Positions 33,306 to 42,120 of a stretch of 64,000 nucleotides of DNA are shown in pieces; the stretch's first letter is position 1, and every line of letters starts with the position of its first letter. The notes under the pieces are model-generated. The model ran no database searches. It saw nothing but the letters and a program-made list of their open reading frames with translations, and had not been told where the DNA came from. Source of the stretch: Pseudomonadota bacterium. GTDB lineage: Bacteria; Pseudomonadota; Gammaproteobacteria; Berkiellales; Berkiellaceae. The DNA lies in contig JAFECS010000032.1 in assembly GCA_018241965.1 (NCBI GenBank), positions 1 to 64,000 of the forward strand, given 5' to 3'. The translations under genes were made by a program, and so were the position numbers.

Positions 33306-33486
33306 CAATATGTGATGGGTCTTCTCGAAACGGACATAGTAAATCGAGAACTGGCTTGCAAATTCTGCCTAGTTTAATCAATAAACGGGTCTGTCACTTG
33401 AGCATACTGTTCAGGTGATATTATCTATTTTTCCTGCCTTTATGCCTCGAAGATGTAAAAAATCTATCACTCGGGAGTATCATGAA
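33306..33486 (+). ncRNA. 5' leader of the macrodomain gene with the shared paired-hairpin element
   Basis: The core (33320-33390) shares TTCTCG-N17-CGAGAA directly followed by CTGGC-N11-GCCTAG, then TTTAAT..AT.AACGGGT, with the two F-box/LRR leaders. The second stem keeps the same pairing with a bulged T and changes a G-T pair to G-C. A third hairpin (CACTTGA/TCAGGTG) follows. Coding regions downstream are unrelated, so the element was not carried along by gene duplication. Confidence 0.5.
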
Positions 33487-34851
33487 ATGACTAAAAAATC
33501 TGTATTTGAAGCAATTAAACATAAATTTGCTAGTAAAGAAGCAAATGCATCTCCCGCAACTGAAGAACAAAGCATTCAAATTCAATTGCCTAATAATTGC
33601 CAAATTATCATAGGCAACATGGTTGAAGCACTTGAAAACAAAATGATTGTTGATCCTGCTAATGCGCAAACAATGGACGGTAATGGTGGCGTATCAGGAG
33701 CTATCAAAGCGTATTTCAAGAAAATAGGTAAGCTTGATTTATACGAAAAACACATCCATGAAACTACTGCGATAAATGGTTTAGTATGTCCGAATGGTGA
33801 AGTTCGATTTACCAGTACCGATGGAATCGACATCGTGCATACATCGGTTCCTGATCTAAGGGAAAAAAATAATCGTGTTAATAACCAAGCAACTAATGAA
33901 GCTAAACAGAAAATGTTTGATGCGTATTATCACGCATTTGAATTCGCCCATCTTCATCAAGCAGAACAACCAAAAGTTTTAGATTGTCCACTGTTAGGCG
34001 CAGGTATTTTTAAATGGTCGCCACAAGTGTCCGCAGAAATAGCGGGACGTGCGCTTCAGGCATTCAGAACAGCTTATGGTGATAAACTTCTCATTAATAT
34101 CTGCATAAGACCAACTGATTTAAATCAAGGATTTACACAGGAAGATATGATAAGCGCTATCCAAAGTGGTGTAGAACAGCAAGTAACCGAGCCAATGAGG
34201 CCCTCTGGGATGGCGAAATTTGATTTTAATGACAGTTTGTCCATGCGCAGACATCTTGGTGCTGTTTCAATACAAGCATTACAACAACATTATAATGAAT
34301 ACGTCGCATCTGGAAGACCAAAGACTGACAAAGACGGGTTGCTTATCGACATGCTAAGAACAGGATTTTCAAAAATTTCTGCAAATGACAGGGTAATTAA
34401 TCCGCGCGTTGACCCTTGGTTGGCTTTTGCATTGTTAAGCACACTTAAAAAAGAATGTAATAGAGCAAATGAAAAAGATGTTGTAACACCTGCTTTTAGC
34501 AAATTATGCGACGATTATTTAGATAAGGTTGCTACTCTAATTAATCCTGATTTGTTAAAAAAATATGCAAGAGATGATAATTATATTGCTAATCAATACA
34601 ATGCGCTTGAAATGCCTGAATTTCCAGGATTTAATCCGTCTGCACCTCTCTTTACGCAATCAGATGAGAATTTACAATATTCACAGCTCTTTCCTCAACA
34701 AGGATTTATACCTGAGAATCCTGAACCTAAAAAACCCAATTATCCTGATCTAGCACCTTTGTATTCAGCCTATAAAGATCTTCTACGACAACCTCAGCAG
34801 GGTGTTGGAGTGACTGTTGATGAAAAAGATGCTGCTCCAAAGTTTAAATAA
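33487..34851 (+). CDS. macrodomain protein, 454 aa
   Basis: An in-frame start lies at 33415, but the ATG at 33487 has GGAG nine bases upstream and is preferred. Residues ~35-190 form a macrodomain: strand II.GNMVEAL, the ADP-ribose-binding segment IVDPANAQTMDGNGGVSGAI (near 54-73) and the second loop CPLLGAGIFKWSP (near 166-178). The usual N-A-A-N is D-P-A-N here. Macrodomains bind or remove ADP-ribose from proteins or nucleic acids. The remaining ~260 residues are helical, with a Pro/Gln-rich tail ending DEKDAAPKFK, and are not recognised. It is a single gene. Its leader shares a conserved element with the F-box/LRR genes, which suggests common control and, by context, a host-directed function. 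Confidence 0.8.
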   Translation: MTKKSVFEAIKHKFASKEANASPATEEQSIQIQLPNNCQIIIGNMVEALENKMIVDPANAQTMDGNGGVSGAIKAYFKKIGKLDLYEKHIHETTAINGLVCPNGEVRFTSTDGIDIVHTSVPDLREKNNRVNNQATNEAKQKMFDAYYHAFEFAHLHQAEQPKVLDCPLLGAGIFKWSPQVSAEIAGRALQAFRTAYGDKLLINICIRPTDLNQGFTQEDMISAIQSGVEQQVTEPMRPSGMAKFDFNDSLSMRRHLGAVSIQALQQHYNEYVASGRPKTDKDGLLIDMLRTGFSKISANDRVINPRVDPWLAFALLSTLKKECNRANEKDVVTPAFSKLCDDYLDKVATLINPDLLKKYARDDNYIANQYNALEMPEFPGFNPSAPLFTQSDENLQYSQLFPQQGFIPENPEPKKPNYPDLAPLYSAYKDLLRQPQQGVGVTVDEKDAAPKFK

Positions 34852-34999
34852 AATTTAAATACAGTAGGGAAGGACGCAGAGGGGACAAGAAAATTCTTTT
34901 AAATTATGTGGAGCCCCGGTAGGGGTCTACTTGTAATAGTAAAGATGCACGAATTGGCGCGGGTGCTGTTCAATCGACTCAAAGATTAAGTGCTGTTAA

Positions 35000-35075
35000 T
35001 GGCGTCCCCAAGGGGATTCGAACCCCTGTTACCGCCGTGAAAGGGCGGTGTCCTAGGCCTCTAGACGATGGGGAC
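35000..35075 (-). tRNA. tRNA-Glu (UUC)
   Basis: 76 bases folding as a cloverleaf: acceptor GTCCCCA/TGGGGAC, anticodon stem CCGCC/GGCGG with loop CTTTCAC giving anticodon TTC, T loop TTCGAAT, encoded 3' CCA. It lies downstream of tRNA-Ala and gltX on the same strand. Confidence 0.97.
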
Positions 35076-35173
35076 CTGGACTAACCTTCGTTAATTGCTT
35101 TGAAGCCGCCTTGCCTCAAACCAATTACCTTGGTTATTCATGTTTTTCTAAGATCTTGTAAGCTAATTAGCTT

Positions 35174-35249
<76 letters not shown>

Positions 35250-35288
35250 GAGATAGAGGCGAGATTCTACGGTGCTAACACCTTAGAG

Positions 35289-36701
35289 TCAACCCTCTGG
35301 AAACAACTCATTTTTAAGTGTTAAAGCACCCTCTAAGCGCTGCAAGGATTTTTCCTTACCTAGCAAAAATAAAGTCAGATCAATGGGCGGTGAAACAGTG
35401 CCGCCAGTGACAGCAATTCTGATTGGTTGTGCAATAACACCAAGTTTAATACCTAGCTCTGTTACAACCGATTTAATCGCTTCGTTGATTGGCTCTGGTT
35501 GCCAGCTGCTGACAGTTCTTAATTTTTCAATGATGGATAACAACACCGGAAAAGTTTCTTGTGTGAAGTTCTTATTCACCGATGGTTCATCGAAAACAAC
35601 TTCATCGACAAATAAAAACTGACTCTTTTGCGCCATCTCTAGCAGCGTTTTGCAACGTTCACGCTGTGCAATCACAATCTGCTCTAAGGCTGGGCCTTTT
35701 TTCACATCCAGCCCCATGCGCTCTAAATGCCAGGCTAATTCGGCAGCAACTTCTTTTTCTGGCTTGGTTTTTAAATAATGTTGATTCAGCCATAACAGTT
35801 TTTCTGGGTTAATGGCCGAAGGCGAGCTATTAATCGCATTCACGTTAAAATACTGAATCATTTCATCAATATTGAAAATTTCAGTGTCGCCATGCGACCA
35901 ACCTAAACGCACCAAATAATTTAACAGCGCATCGGGCAAAATGCCTTGCAGACGATAATCTAATACGCTTGCCGCTCCATCGCGCTTAGAAAGCTTTTTA
36001 CCATCTGGCCCCAGCAACATTGGCATATGGCCATATAAAGGCACCTTGGCACCTAAGGCCTTAAGAATATGAATTTGCCTTGGGGTGTTATTGATATGAT
36101 CATCCCCACGCAATACATGGGTAATGCCCATTTCCCAATCATCTACCACCACCGTAAAGTTATAAGTGGGCGTGCCATCACTTCTCACTAAAATTAAATC
36201 ATCTAATTCGGTATTTTGGATCTCAATGTGCCCTTTCACTAAATCATCAAAAGCCACCGATCCCGTTTGTGGGGTCTTAAAACGGATCACATAAGGCAGG
36301 TTATCGTGCGGTGGGTGCGGAAATTTTAAGCAATAACCGTCGTAACGCGGTTTTTCTTTAGCGGCAATTTGCTGATCGCGCAACACTTCCAGGCGCTCTT
36401 TGGTGCAATAACATTTGTATGCATGGCCACTTTCTAAGAGATCTTTGGCAACCTGTTTATATCTATCAAAACGATGCGTTTGATAAATGGGGCCTTCATC
36501 CCACGTTAACCCAAGCCAGGCCATCCCCTCTAAGATCACATTCACCGCTTGCTCTGTAGAGCGCTCTCGGTCGGTATCCTCTATGCGTAAAATAAACTTA
36601 CCCTGTTGGTTCTTAGCCCAAAGCCAGCAAAACAGCGCCGTACGCGCACTACCAATATGTAAATCCCCTGTGGGGCTTGGGGCAAAGCGTGTGATGACCA
36701 T
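35289..36701 (-). CDS. gltX: glutamate-tRNA ligase
   Basis: 470 residues, the normal length for a bacterial GluRS. It attaches glutamate to tRNA-Glu using ATP. The class I HIGH motif appears as PSPTGDLHIGSARTALF (residues 7-23) and the KMSKS motif as KKLSKRDGA (near 240). The tRNA-binding GEDH-like region is LRGDDHINNTPRQ. The C-terminal anticodon-binding helices follow, ending ELFPEG. The gene for its substrate, tRNA-Glu, lies directly downstream on the same strand. The base composition is higher in GC than in the accessory region, as for a core gene. Genomes with a second GluRS exist, so a non-discriminating form cannot be excluded. Confidence 0.97.
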   Translation of the reverse strand: MVITRFAPSPTGDLHIGSARTALFCWLWAKNQQGKFILRIEDTDRERSTEQAVNVILEGMAWLGLTWDEGPIYQTHRFDRYKQVAKDLLESGHAYKCYCTKERLEVLRDQQIAAKEKPRYDGYCLKFPHPPHDNLPYVIRFKTPQTGSVAFDDLVKGHIEIQNTELDDLILVRSDGTPTYNFTVVVDDWEMGITHVLRGDDHINNTPRQIHILKALGAKVPLYGHMPMLLGPDGKKLSKRDGAASVLDYRLQGILPDALLNYLVRLGWSHGDTEIFNIDEMIQYFNVNAINSSPSAINPEKLLWLNQHYLKTKPEKEVAAELAWHLERMGLDVKKGPALEQIVIAQRERCKTLLEMAQKSQFLFVDEVVFDEPSVNKNFTQETFPVLLSIIEKLRTVSSWQPEPINEAIKSVVTELGIKLGVIAQPIRIAVTGGTVSPPIDLTLFLLGKEKSLQRLEGALTLKNELFPEG

Positions 36702-36790
36702 ATGAGTACCTATGATATTAAAGAGAGGATTATTTTAGCAGAAAAGGATAAGACCCTCACTCTAGCTCTCCCAAGCTTATTCAAGAGATT

Positions 36791-36902
36791 ACCCCTCACC
36801 CTAACCCTCTCCCTCAAGGGGAGAGGGGATCTGATCCTTCTCCCCTTGAGGGAGAAGGTGGCCAACGGCCGGATGAGGGGGAATATCCTAAGGGGTGAGG
36901 GT
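36791..36902. repeat. intergenic double-hairpin repeat (BIME-like)
   Basis: Outer arms CCCCTCACCC and GGGGTGAGGG enclose two nine-base hairpins, CCCTCTCCC-TCAAG-GGGAGAGGG and CCTTCTCCC-CTTGA-GGGAGAAGG. Both loops are mutually complementary. This kind of element recurs in many proteobacterial genomes. It lies between gltX and the LysE-family gene. Confidence 0.75.
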
Positions 36903-36960
36903 TTGTCGCTCATCAAACTTTTGCTAAGATAAGCGCAACTTATGTGCAGTAGGTGTCACC

Positions 36961-37590
36961 ATGGGCTATTTAAATGATTTTATCGCTTTAGGTATTATTG
37001 GCTTGCTAGGCGCAATTAGTCCAGGGCCTGACTTTATTGTGGTAACCCAGTCCAGTTTGTCCTATGGTAAAAAAGCTGGCATTTATACTTCTTTAGGCGT
37101 AGCCATAGGCTGTCTCATCCATATCAGCTACTGCATTTTGGGCATCGGCGTTATCGTTGCCGAATCTATCGTTTTATTTAATATTTTAAAATATCTAGGC
37201 GCGGCCTATCTTATCTACTTAGGCATTAAAGCACTTTTCAGCTCTGCTACCGTAAACTCGTTACAAGGCACTGCTGTGGCCAAAGCAAACATCTCAGCAA
37301 TTGCTGCTTTTCGTAAAGGCTTATTGGTTAATTTACTCAACCCCAAAGTCACGTTATTTATTTTAAGTGTTTTTACTCAAGTAATAGATCCCAGTACGCC
37401 AATCCCTATTCAAGCAAGCTATGGCCTTGAATTTGGACTGATTGCCTTTACCTGGTTTAGTTTATTGTCTTTAATTCTGAACAATCCCCAACTAAAGAAA
37501 AAACTACTGTCCGTGCAAAAGTATATTGAAAAAGTATTAGGTGCCTTTTTAATCTTACTTGGACTAAAAGTTGCCTCATTTAGCCAATAG
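36961..37590 (+). CDS. LysE/RhtB-family amino acid exporter
   Basis: 209 residues with six hydrophobic segments. The N-terminal signature of the family is present: ISPGPDF near residue 20, then GKKAGIYTSLGVAIG, and later LLVNLLNPKV (near 123-132). Members export amino acids such as threonine, homoserine or lysine across the inner membrane; the substrate cannot be told here. AGGTG precedes the ATG. The PAP2-family gene follows nine bases after its stop codon with a strong AGGAG, so the two form an operon. Confidence 0.9.
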   Translation: MGYLNDFIALGIIGLLGAISPGPDFIVVTQSSLSYGKKAGIYTSLGVAIGCLIHISYCILGIGVIVAESIVLFNILKYLGAAYLIYLGIKALFSSATVNSLQGTAVAKANISAIAAFRKGLLVNLLNPKVTLFILSVFTQVIDPSTPIPIQASYGLEFGLIAFTWFSLLSLILNNPQLKKKLLSVQKYIEKVLGAFLILLGLKVASFSQ

Positions 37591-37599
37591 GAGTATGAC

Positions 37600-38226
37600 A
37601 TGTATTGGTTAGATTTTATCGCTAAAGCAGGACTTGCCTGTAGCCATACACCTATATTAGCCGGCATTCTCGTCTTGGGCCTACTTAGCAAACATCGGGA
37701 AAAATTTGCCAGAGCTGCTTTTTTAACGCTGTTCACTATTATCTATAACCTTTATTTAAAATCACTCTGGCAAATGCCACTGCCTCCCCCATTAGAAGGC
37801 TGGGCTTTTCCCAGCGGCCATATGCACAGTGCAGTCGTGTTTTGGGGATGGCTAGCCATTGAATTTAATAAAGTGTGGTTTTATGAAATCGTCTTTTTCA
37901 TACTCACCTTCGTGGGTTATGGATTAGTTCAGCAAGGTTATCATTACCCGGTGGATGTGTTGGCTTCAGTAGGCTTTGGTTCGGTGTCCATTCTGTTGTA
38001 TGCCATTATCAACCGCTTGCCTTTCTTTAAACAGCATTCTGAAAGAGTGGGTTTTTTAATGGCGATTTTAAGCGGGTGTGTTTTCTTATTACTGCCAGGG
38101 CCGGCAGCCCAAAAACCTCATGTTATTGGGGCACTTTCAATTATCGCCGGGTTTTCCATTGCTTGGGCCTTATACCAGCTCAAGCAATGTAGCCAATCAT
38201 GCAGGCTCGGTACCAACAAAGTTTAA
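37600..38226 (+). CDS. PAP2-family membrane phosphatase-like protein
   Basis: 208 residues with five to six membrane segments. The central PAP2 motif is PSGHMHS (residues ~68-74), and the third motif is QQGYHYPVDVLAS (~110-122), where His and Asp belong to the phosphohydrolase triad. The first motif (K......RP) is degenerate (LKSLWQMPLPPP), and the Arg usually before the third motif is not evident, so activity is not certain. Such enzymes dephosphorylate lipid phosphates or undecaprenyl pyrophosphate. Its last 30 bases overlap the convergent C39-exporter gene. Confidence 0.75.
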   Translation: MYWLDFIAKAGLACSHTPILAGILVLGLLSKHREKFARAAFLTLFTIIYNLYLKSLWQMPLPPPLEGWAFPSGHMHSAVVFWGWLAIEFNKVWFYEIVFFILTFVGYGLVQQGYHYPVDVLASVGFGSVSILLYAIINRLPFFKQHSERVGFLMAILSGCVFLLLPGPAAQKPHVIGALSIIAGFSIAWALYQLKQCSQSCRLGTNKV

Positions 38227-40338
38227 CGTATGTTTGGGTTGCTCAATCAAACCTTGCGGCGTAAACACAAATATACGATCGGCCGAGCGAATGGTTTCAG
38301 GACGATGCGCAATAATAATCCGCGTAATGTTCAAGTGTTTAATCGCTTGGTTCACCGCCTGCTCTAAAGCAACATCTAAATGGCTGGTGGCTTCATCCAA
38401 GAACAGAATTTTGGGTTGCTTATATAAGGCACGTGCTAACACCACACGTTGCTTTTGCCCACCGGATAGTGTCATGCCCATATCGCCAATTAAGGTATTA
38501 TATTGCATGGGCATCGCAGCAATATCATGCGCTATCACGGCCATTTGGGCACATTTTTCAATCAATTGTTGATCAGCCTGTGGGTCAAAAAAGCTAATAT
38601 TTTCACTGATAGATCCAGAAAGCAGTTGGTCGTTTTGCATCACCGCACCCACCTGCTCTCTTAAATTGCCTATCCCTAATCTTTCAATATCGATATCATC
38701 AACGTACACTTTACCCGATTCTGGGGCAAATAAACCCATCATAATTTTCATTAGCGTGGTTTTACCGCAGCCCGATGGGCCCACAATAGCAACCGATTCG
38801 CCTGCTTGAATGGTTAAGTTAAGATCATTGATCACATAAGGATCGGTTTCATTATATCGATATTTAATATTTTCTAAACGAATAGCGCCTTTTAAGGGCG
38901 GTGGTTCAATAATGCTGCCTTCTTGTACTTCAATCTTTTCTAAAGCAATATCGCCCAAGCGCTCTAAATAGAGCCCCAGCATTTTTAATTCAATAAAGTT
39001 TTCAATTAAAGCAACTACTTTGCTTGAAAACTGCTGTTTATAAGACATAAACGCATAAAGCATACCGACAGTGAATCCACCTGCAAGCACTAACTTGGCT
39101 GCAAAATACACCACCACAATATTCTCTACGCCCGATAATAATGAGTTAAGTGAGGTAAACCCAATTTTTAGCTTACCCATACGAATACCGGCATTGAGCT
39201 TATCGGCGTAACGGTTTTGCCACAGCACTTGGCGTTGATTTTCTTTTCCAAAGATTTTAATACTTTGGGTCGCGCGTATGGTTTCAATAAAATTGGTGCT
39301 TTCTTTAGCGCCAGCCACAATGGCTTCTTCGGTCAATGTTCTTAAGGGGTGATACCAAACAAAACGCATGATGCCGTAAACTACTAAGGAAATAATCACA
39401 ATGGACGCTAAAATGGGAGAATAGATAAATAACATCACCAAAGTGGCAACACCCATAATACCGTCGACAATGGCTTGAATAATACCCGTGGTTAACAGTT
39501 TTTCAATCTGACCCAGAGAGCCGAATCGGGAGGTTATATCCCCAATATGGCGTTTTTCAAAATAAGTTAATGGTAAGCGAATTAAATGGCGGAATAAGTT
39601 AGTTGCCATTTGAATGCTGAGCATACTGCTAAAGCTCATCAGCAATAATGAGCGAAGTGCGGTGGTGCTCACATCAATGAGCATCAATAATAAGAATCCA
39701 AGACATAATACTTTCAGAAAGTGCACATCATGGCTTTGTAACACCCCGTCCACCACAAATTGCATGAACTGGGGACTAATTAACGAGAATACCTGTAAAG
39801 CCAGTGCTAACAAAAAGACTTGGATCATCGCCCGCTTTAGGCCAACAATACGCTGCCAGAACATCCATACGGGGATCTTTCTGACTTCATCTTTTTTCTC
39901 AAACTTAGGCGTTGGGGTTAATTCTAAAGCCACGCCGGTAAAGTGTTTAGACACTTCACTAATGCTGAGTTTGCGTACGCCTTGGGCAGGATCATGAATA
40001 ACAATGAATTTTTTACTAACGCTTTTTAGTACCACAAAGTGGTTCATGTCCCAATGTAAAATCGTTGGGGTCTGCAATTGATCAAGCTGCTCTAGCTCTA
40101 ATCTTAATGGTCTGCAAGCAAACTCCATTTTATCGGCAGTTTGCATTAAATTATGTAATGTTGTCCCACGCAAAGAGATGGGATACTGTCGACGCAACGT
40201 GTTTAAATCGATTTCATGGCCATGGTAACTGGCTACCATCGCTAAACACGCCAGGCCACATTCGGCAATTTCGGTTTGCAAAATCACCGGGAGACGACTT
40301 TTACCAGAAAGCTTTAACAACTCTAATGGATTTTGCAT
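38197..40338 (-). CDS. peptidase C39-domain ABC exporter (bacteriocin/microcin type)
   Basis: 713 residues from the ATG at 40338, which overlaps the stop of the HlyD gene as TAATG and has AGGCAGG upstream; a longer start is in frame but less likely. The N-terminal C39 peptidase keeps Gln21, Cys27 (QTEIAECGLACLAM), His100 (HWDMNHFVVLK) and Asp116 (IHDPAQG), so it should cleave double-glycine leaders. The middle (~150-430) has six membrane helices. The nucleotide-binding domain has Walker A (VGPSGCGKTT), the LSGGQKQRV signature and Walker B (ILFLDEAT). Together with the HlyD protein and a TolC-type channel it would export and mature a peptide such as the one at 32843-33127. Confidence 0.92.
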   Translation of the reverse strand: MQNPLELLKLSGKSRLPVILQTEIAECGLACLAMVASYHGHEIDLNTLRRQYPISLRGTTLHNLMQTADKMEFACRPLRLELEQLDQLQTPTILHWDMNHFVVLKSVSKKFIVIHDPAQGVRKLSISEVSKHFTGVALELTPTPKFEKKDEVRKIPVWMFWQRIVGLKRAMIQVFLLALALQVFSLISPQFMQFVVDGVLQSHDVHFLKVLCLGFLLLMLIDVSTTALRSLLLMSFSSMLSIQMATNLFRHLIRLPLTYFEKRHIGDITSRFGSLGQIEKLLTTGIIQAIVDGIMGVATLVMLFIYSPILASIVIISLVVYGIMRFVWYHPLRTLTEEAIVAGAKESTNFIETIRATQSIKIFGKENQRQVLWQNRYADKLNAGIRMGKLKIGFTSLNSLLSGVENIVVVYFAAKLVLAGGFTVGMLYAFMSYKQQFSSKVVALIENFIELKMLGLYLERLGDIALEKIEVQEGSIIEPPPLKGAIRLENIKYRYNETDPYVINDLNLTIQAGESVAIVGPSGCGKTTLMKIMMGLFAPESGKVYVDDIDIERLGIGNLREQVGAVMQNDQLLSGSISENISFFDPQADQQLIEKCAQMAVIAHDIAAMPMQYNTLIGDMGMTLSGGQKQRVVLARALYKQPKILFLDEATSHLDVALEQAVNQAIKHLNITRIIIAHRPETIRSADRIFVFTPQGLIEQPKHTLNFVGTEPA

Positions 40339-41588
40339 TAAAACCTGCCTTTCAAGCTGATAATTGGATCTAAAATCCATTTAAACAAGGTTTGCTTTTC
40401 TAGAATAATATCAGCATCCAAGCTCATGCCTGCTTGTAAAGGAAAATCTTTACCATAGGCCATCACATTTTGTTGACTCAATAAAACTGTTACGCGGTAA
40501 ACAGGCTCTTTTAACTCTAAGGGAATAGGTAATTCTTGTGGTAATAACACATGCTTAGAGATCACCGTTACTTTGCCTTCATAAATACCAAAGCGTTGAT
40601 AAGGAAAGGCTTCGTAACGTATACGAACCGTTTGGCCAGGCGAAATAAAGCCTATGGCGCGAGATGGTACAAATAATTCTGCCTGCATCACAGCGCCTTT
40701 AGGGATAATGGCAAGCAGTGGGGCATTGTTGGTTGCAGTTTGCCCTTCTCTTGCTTGTATCCCCGTAATAGTACCGGTGATAGGCGCGCGAATTTCTAAA
40801 CTTCTGCGGCCCTTAATTTCTGCCTGGCGCTGCTTTAATTCTGAAATATTGTTTTCAAGCTCATTGATTCTGGATTTTGATTTAATCGGTAATTGTTCAA
40901 GTTCTGATTTAGCTTGTATTATTGTGCTTTCTTTACTTGATTTGGCGCTTAATAATTCTTGATAGCGCTGCTTTTGGTTGATCAGCTCTTCGACCATTTT
41001 CTGATATTCTAATTGAGAAATATTTTTGCTATCTAGTAACTTTTTGCCCGCCTCAACCCGCGATTCTAAAATATGCACTTTATCTTGTTGGGTTTTTAAG
41101 TTTTGGCTGATTTGGCCAATTTCAGTTTTTAAGCTTTCCATTTGTTGCTGCAACTGCGCTGCTTGCGCGGTGAGCAACGTTTTTTCACCGTTGATACGCT
41201 CAAGTTGATGCGACAACGAAGATTCAATTTCTTGTAATTGTAAGGTGTCGATATCAGAGCCCCCTTGTATAGAGCGCTCGGAAAGCAAAGTAATAAGCAC
41301 TTGCCCTTCAGTAACTTCATCACCTTCTCGAACATGGACTTTGGCGATGGTAACCCCCGCTTGAGGCGCATAGGTTTTGACGATGCCTTTATCCGGAAGC
41401 AAATAACCATGCACCGATTCTTTTCGGGCATAAGTGCCCCAAAATAAAATCGTTAGGATCAACATGCAAATAACAACAACCGCGCTGACTAAAATAGTCA
41501 TCGAGAGGGGCTGCAAAAGAACAACATCTCCGTAGAGGCGATCTTTACGATGTTCTAATGCTTCTTTACGAAATAACGAAGAAGACAT
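40338..41588 (-). CDS. HlyD-family membrane fusion protein for the C39 exporter
   Basis: 416 residues. A short cytoplasmic start is followed by one membrane helix (~28-50) and a periplasmic part: a lipoyl-like half motif (AGVTIAKVHVREGDEVTEGQ), a long coiled coil (~105-265), the second lipoyl half (RAPITGTITGIQAREGQT) and a beta-barrel region. This is the CvaA/HlyD layout of adaptors that join an inner-membrane ABC exporter to an outer-membrane TolC channel. It is translationally coupled to the exporter gene through a TAATG overlap. No outer-membrane channel is encoded in this operon; the TolC-like gene at 46433-47896 could serve. Confidence 0.9.
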   Translation of the reverse strand: MSSSLFRKEALEHRKDRLYGDVVLLQPLSMTILVSAVVVICMLILTILFWGTYARKESVHGYLLPDKGIVKTYAPQAGVTIAKVHVREGDEVTEGQVLITLLSERSIQGGSDIDTLQLQEIESSLSHQLERINGEKTLLTAQAAQLQQQMESLKTEIGQISQNLKTQQDKVHILESRVEAGKKLLDSKNISQLEYQKMVEELINQKQRYQELLSAKSSKESTIIQAKSELEQLPIKSKSRINELENNISELKQRQAEIKGRRSLEIRAPITGTITGIQAREGQTATNNAPLLAIIPKGAVMQAELFVPSRAIGFISPGQTVRIRYEAFPYQRFGIYEGKVTVISKHVLLPQELPIPLELKEPVYRVTVLLSQQNVMAYGKDFPLQAGMSLDADIILEKQTLFKWILDPIISLKGRF

Positions 41589-41673
41589 AACTTAGTGCAA
41601 CTTCACACTTAGGAAATGCCTTATTATAACGAGTCATATACAGTAGGGATATAAAAAACCGACCATCGTCGCC

Positions 41674-42081
41674 TTAGTCCCGCTCACCGTCAAAGGGATA
41701 GCGATGTAACCTAAGGTATTGATCCATATAACGATAAGAGTTAGGCATGGATCTGTCTGGGTCGCAATAGTAAGCACGACCCTGGGCTGTGGGTGCAAAC
41801 TTATCTAAGGGTACAAGGCCTGCGGTAGTATCAGTCCAAACGATATGCGTCGCCCCCAAAGCCGCTGCTTCATCAAGCGCTTGATAACGTGCATATTGTT
41901 CGCCAATGGGAAGGGCTAGCGTTGGAGCTGTCCCGGTAACACCCCCTAAAAGCGCGCAATTAGAGACCATTTCAGGGTAAGCAGGTAATATCCGTTGGGC
42001 GCGTTGGCTGGGCTCTATAGCGCAGCCCCACAAGGTGGTGCCTAGAAATAAAACCAGCAATCCTTTGCGAGAGTTATTCAT
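41674..42081 (-). CDS. small lipoprotein, 135 aa
   Basis: An N-terminal lipoprotein signal peptide ends in LWGC with the modified Cys at residue 20. The mature part has CALLGGVTG, an A..LGATHIVW segment near residues 90-100 and a YYCD pair near the end. The central pattern resembles small outer-membrane lipoproteins of the DUF4156 type, but I am not sure of that. The next residue after Cys20 is Ala, so sorting to the outer membrane is expected. It lies between the MFS gene and the HlyD gene, all on the minus strand, with gaps of about 40 and 85 bases. Confidence 0.75.
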   Translation of the reverse strand: MNNSRKGLLVLFLGTTLWGCAIEPSQRAQRILPAYPEMVSNCALLGGVTGTAPTLALPIGEQYARYQALDEAAALGATHIVWTDTTAGLVPLDKFAPTAQGRAYYCDPDRSMPNSYRYMDQYLRLHRYPFDGERD

Positions 42082-42120
42082 TGTTAGGCCTATATTGAAC
42101 TCATCAATATAAGTGTAGTT

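Noticed and set aside
36702-36932. Open reading frames on both strands between gltX and the LysE-family gene
   Set aside because: They consist mostly of the palindromic intergenic repeat and have no start signals.
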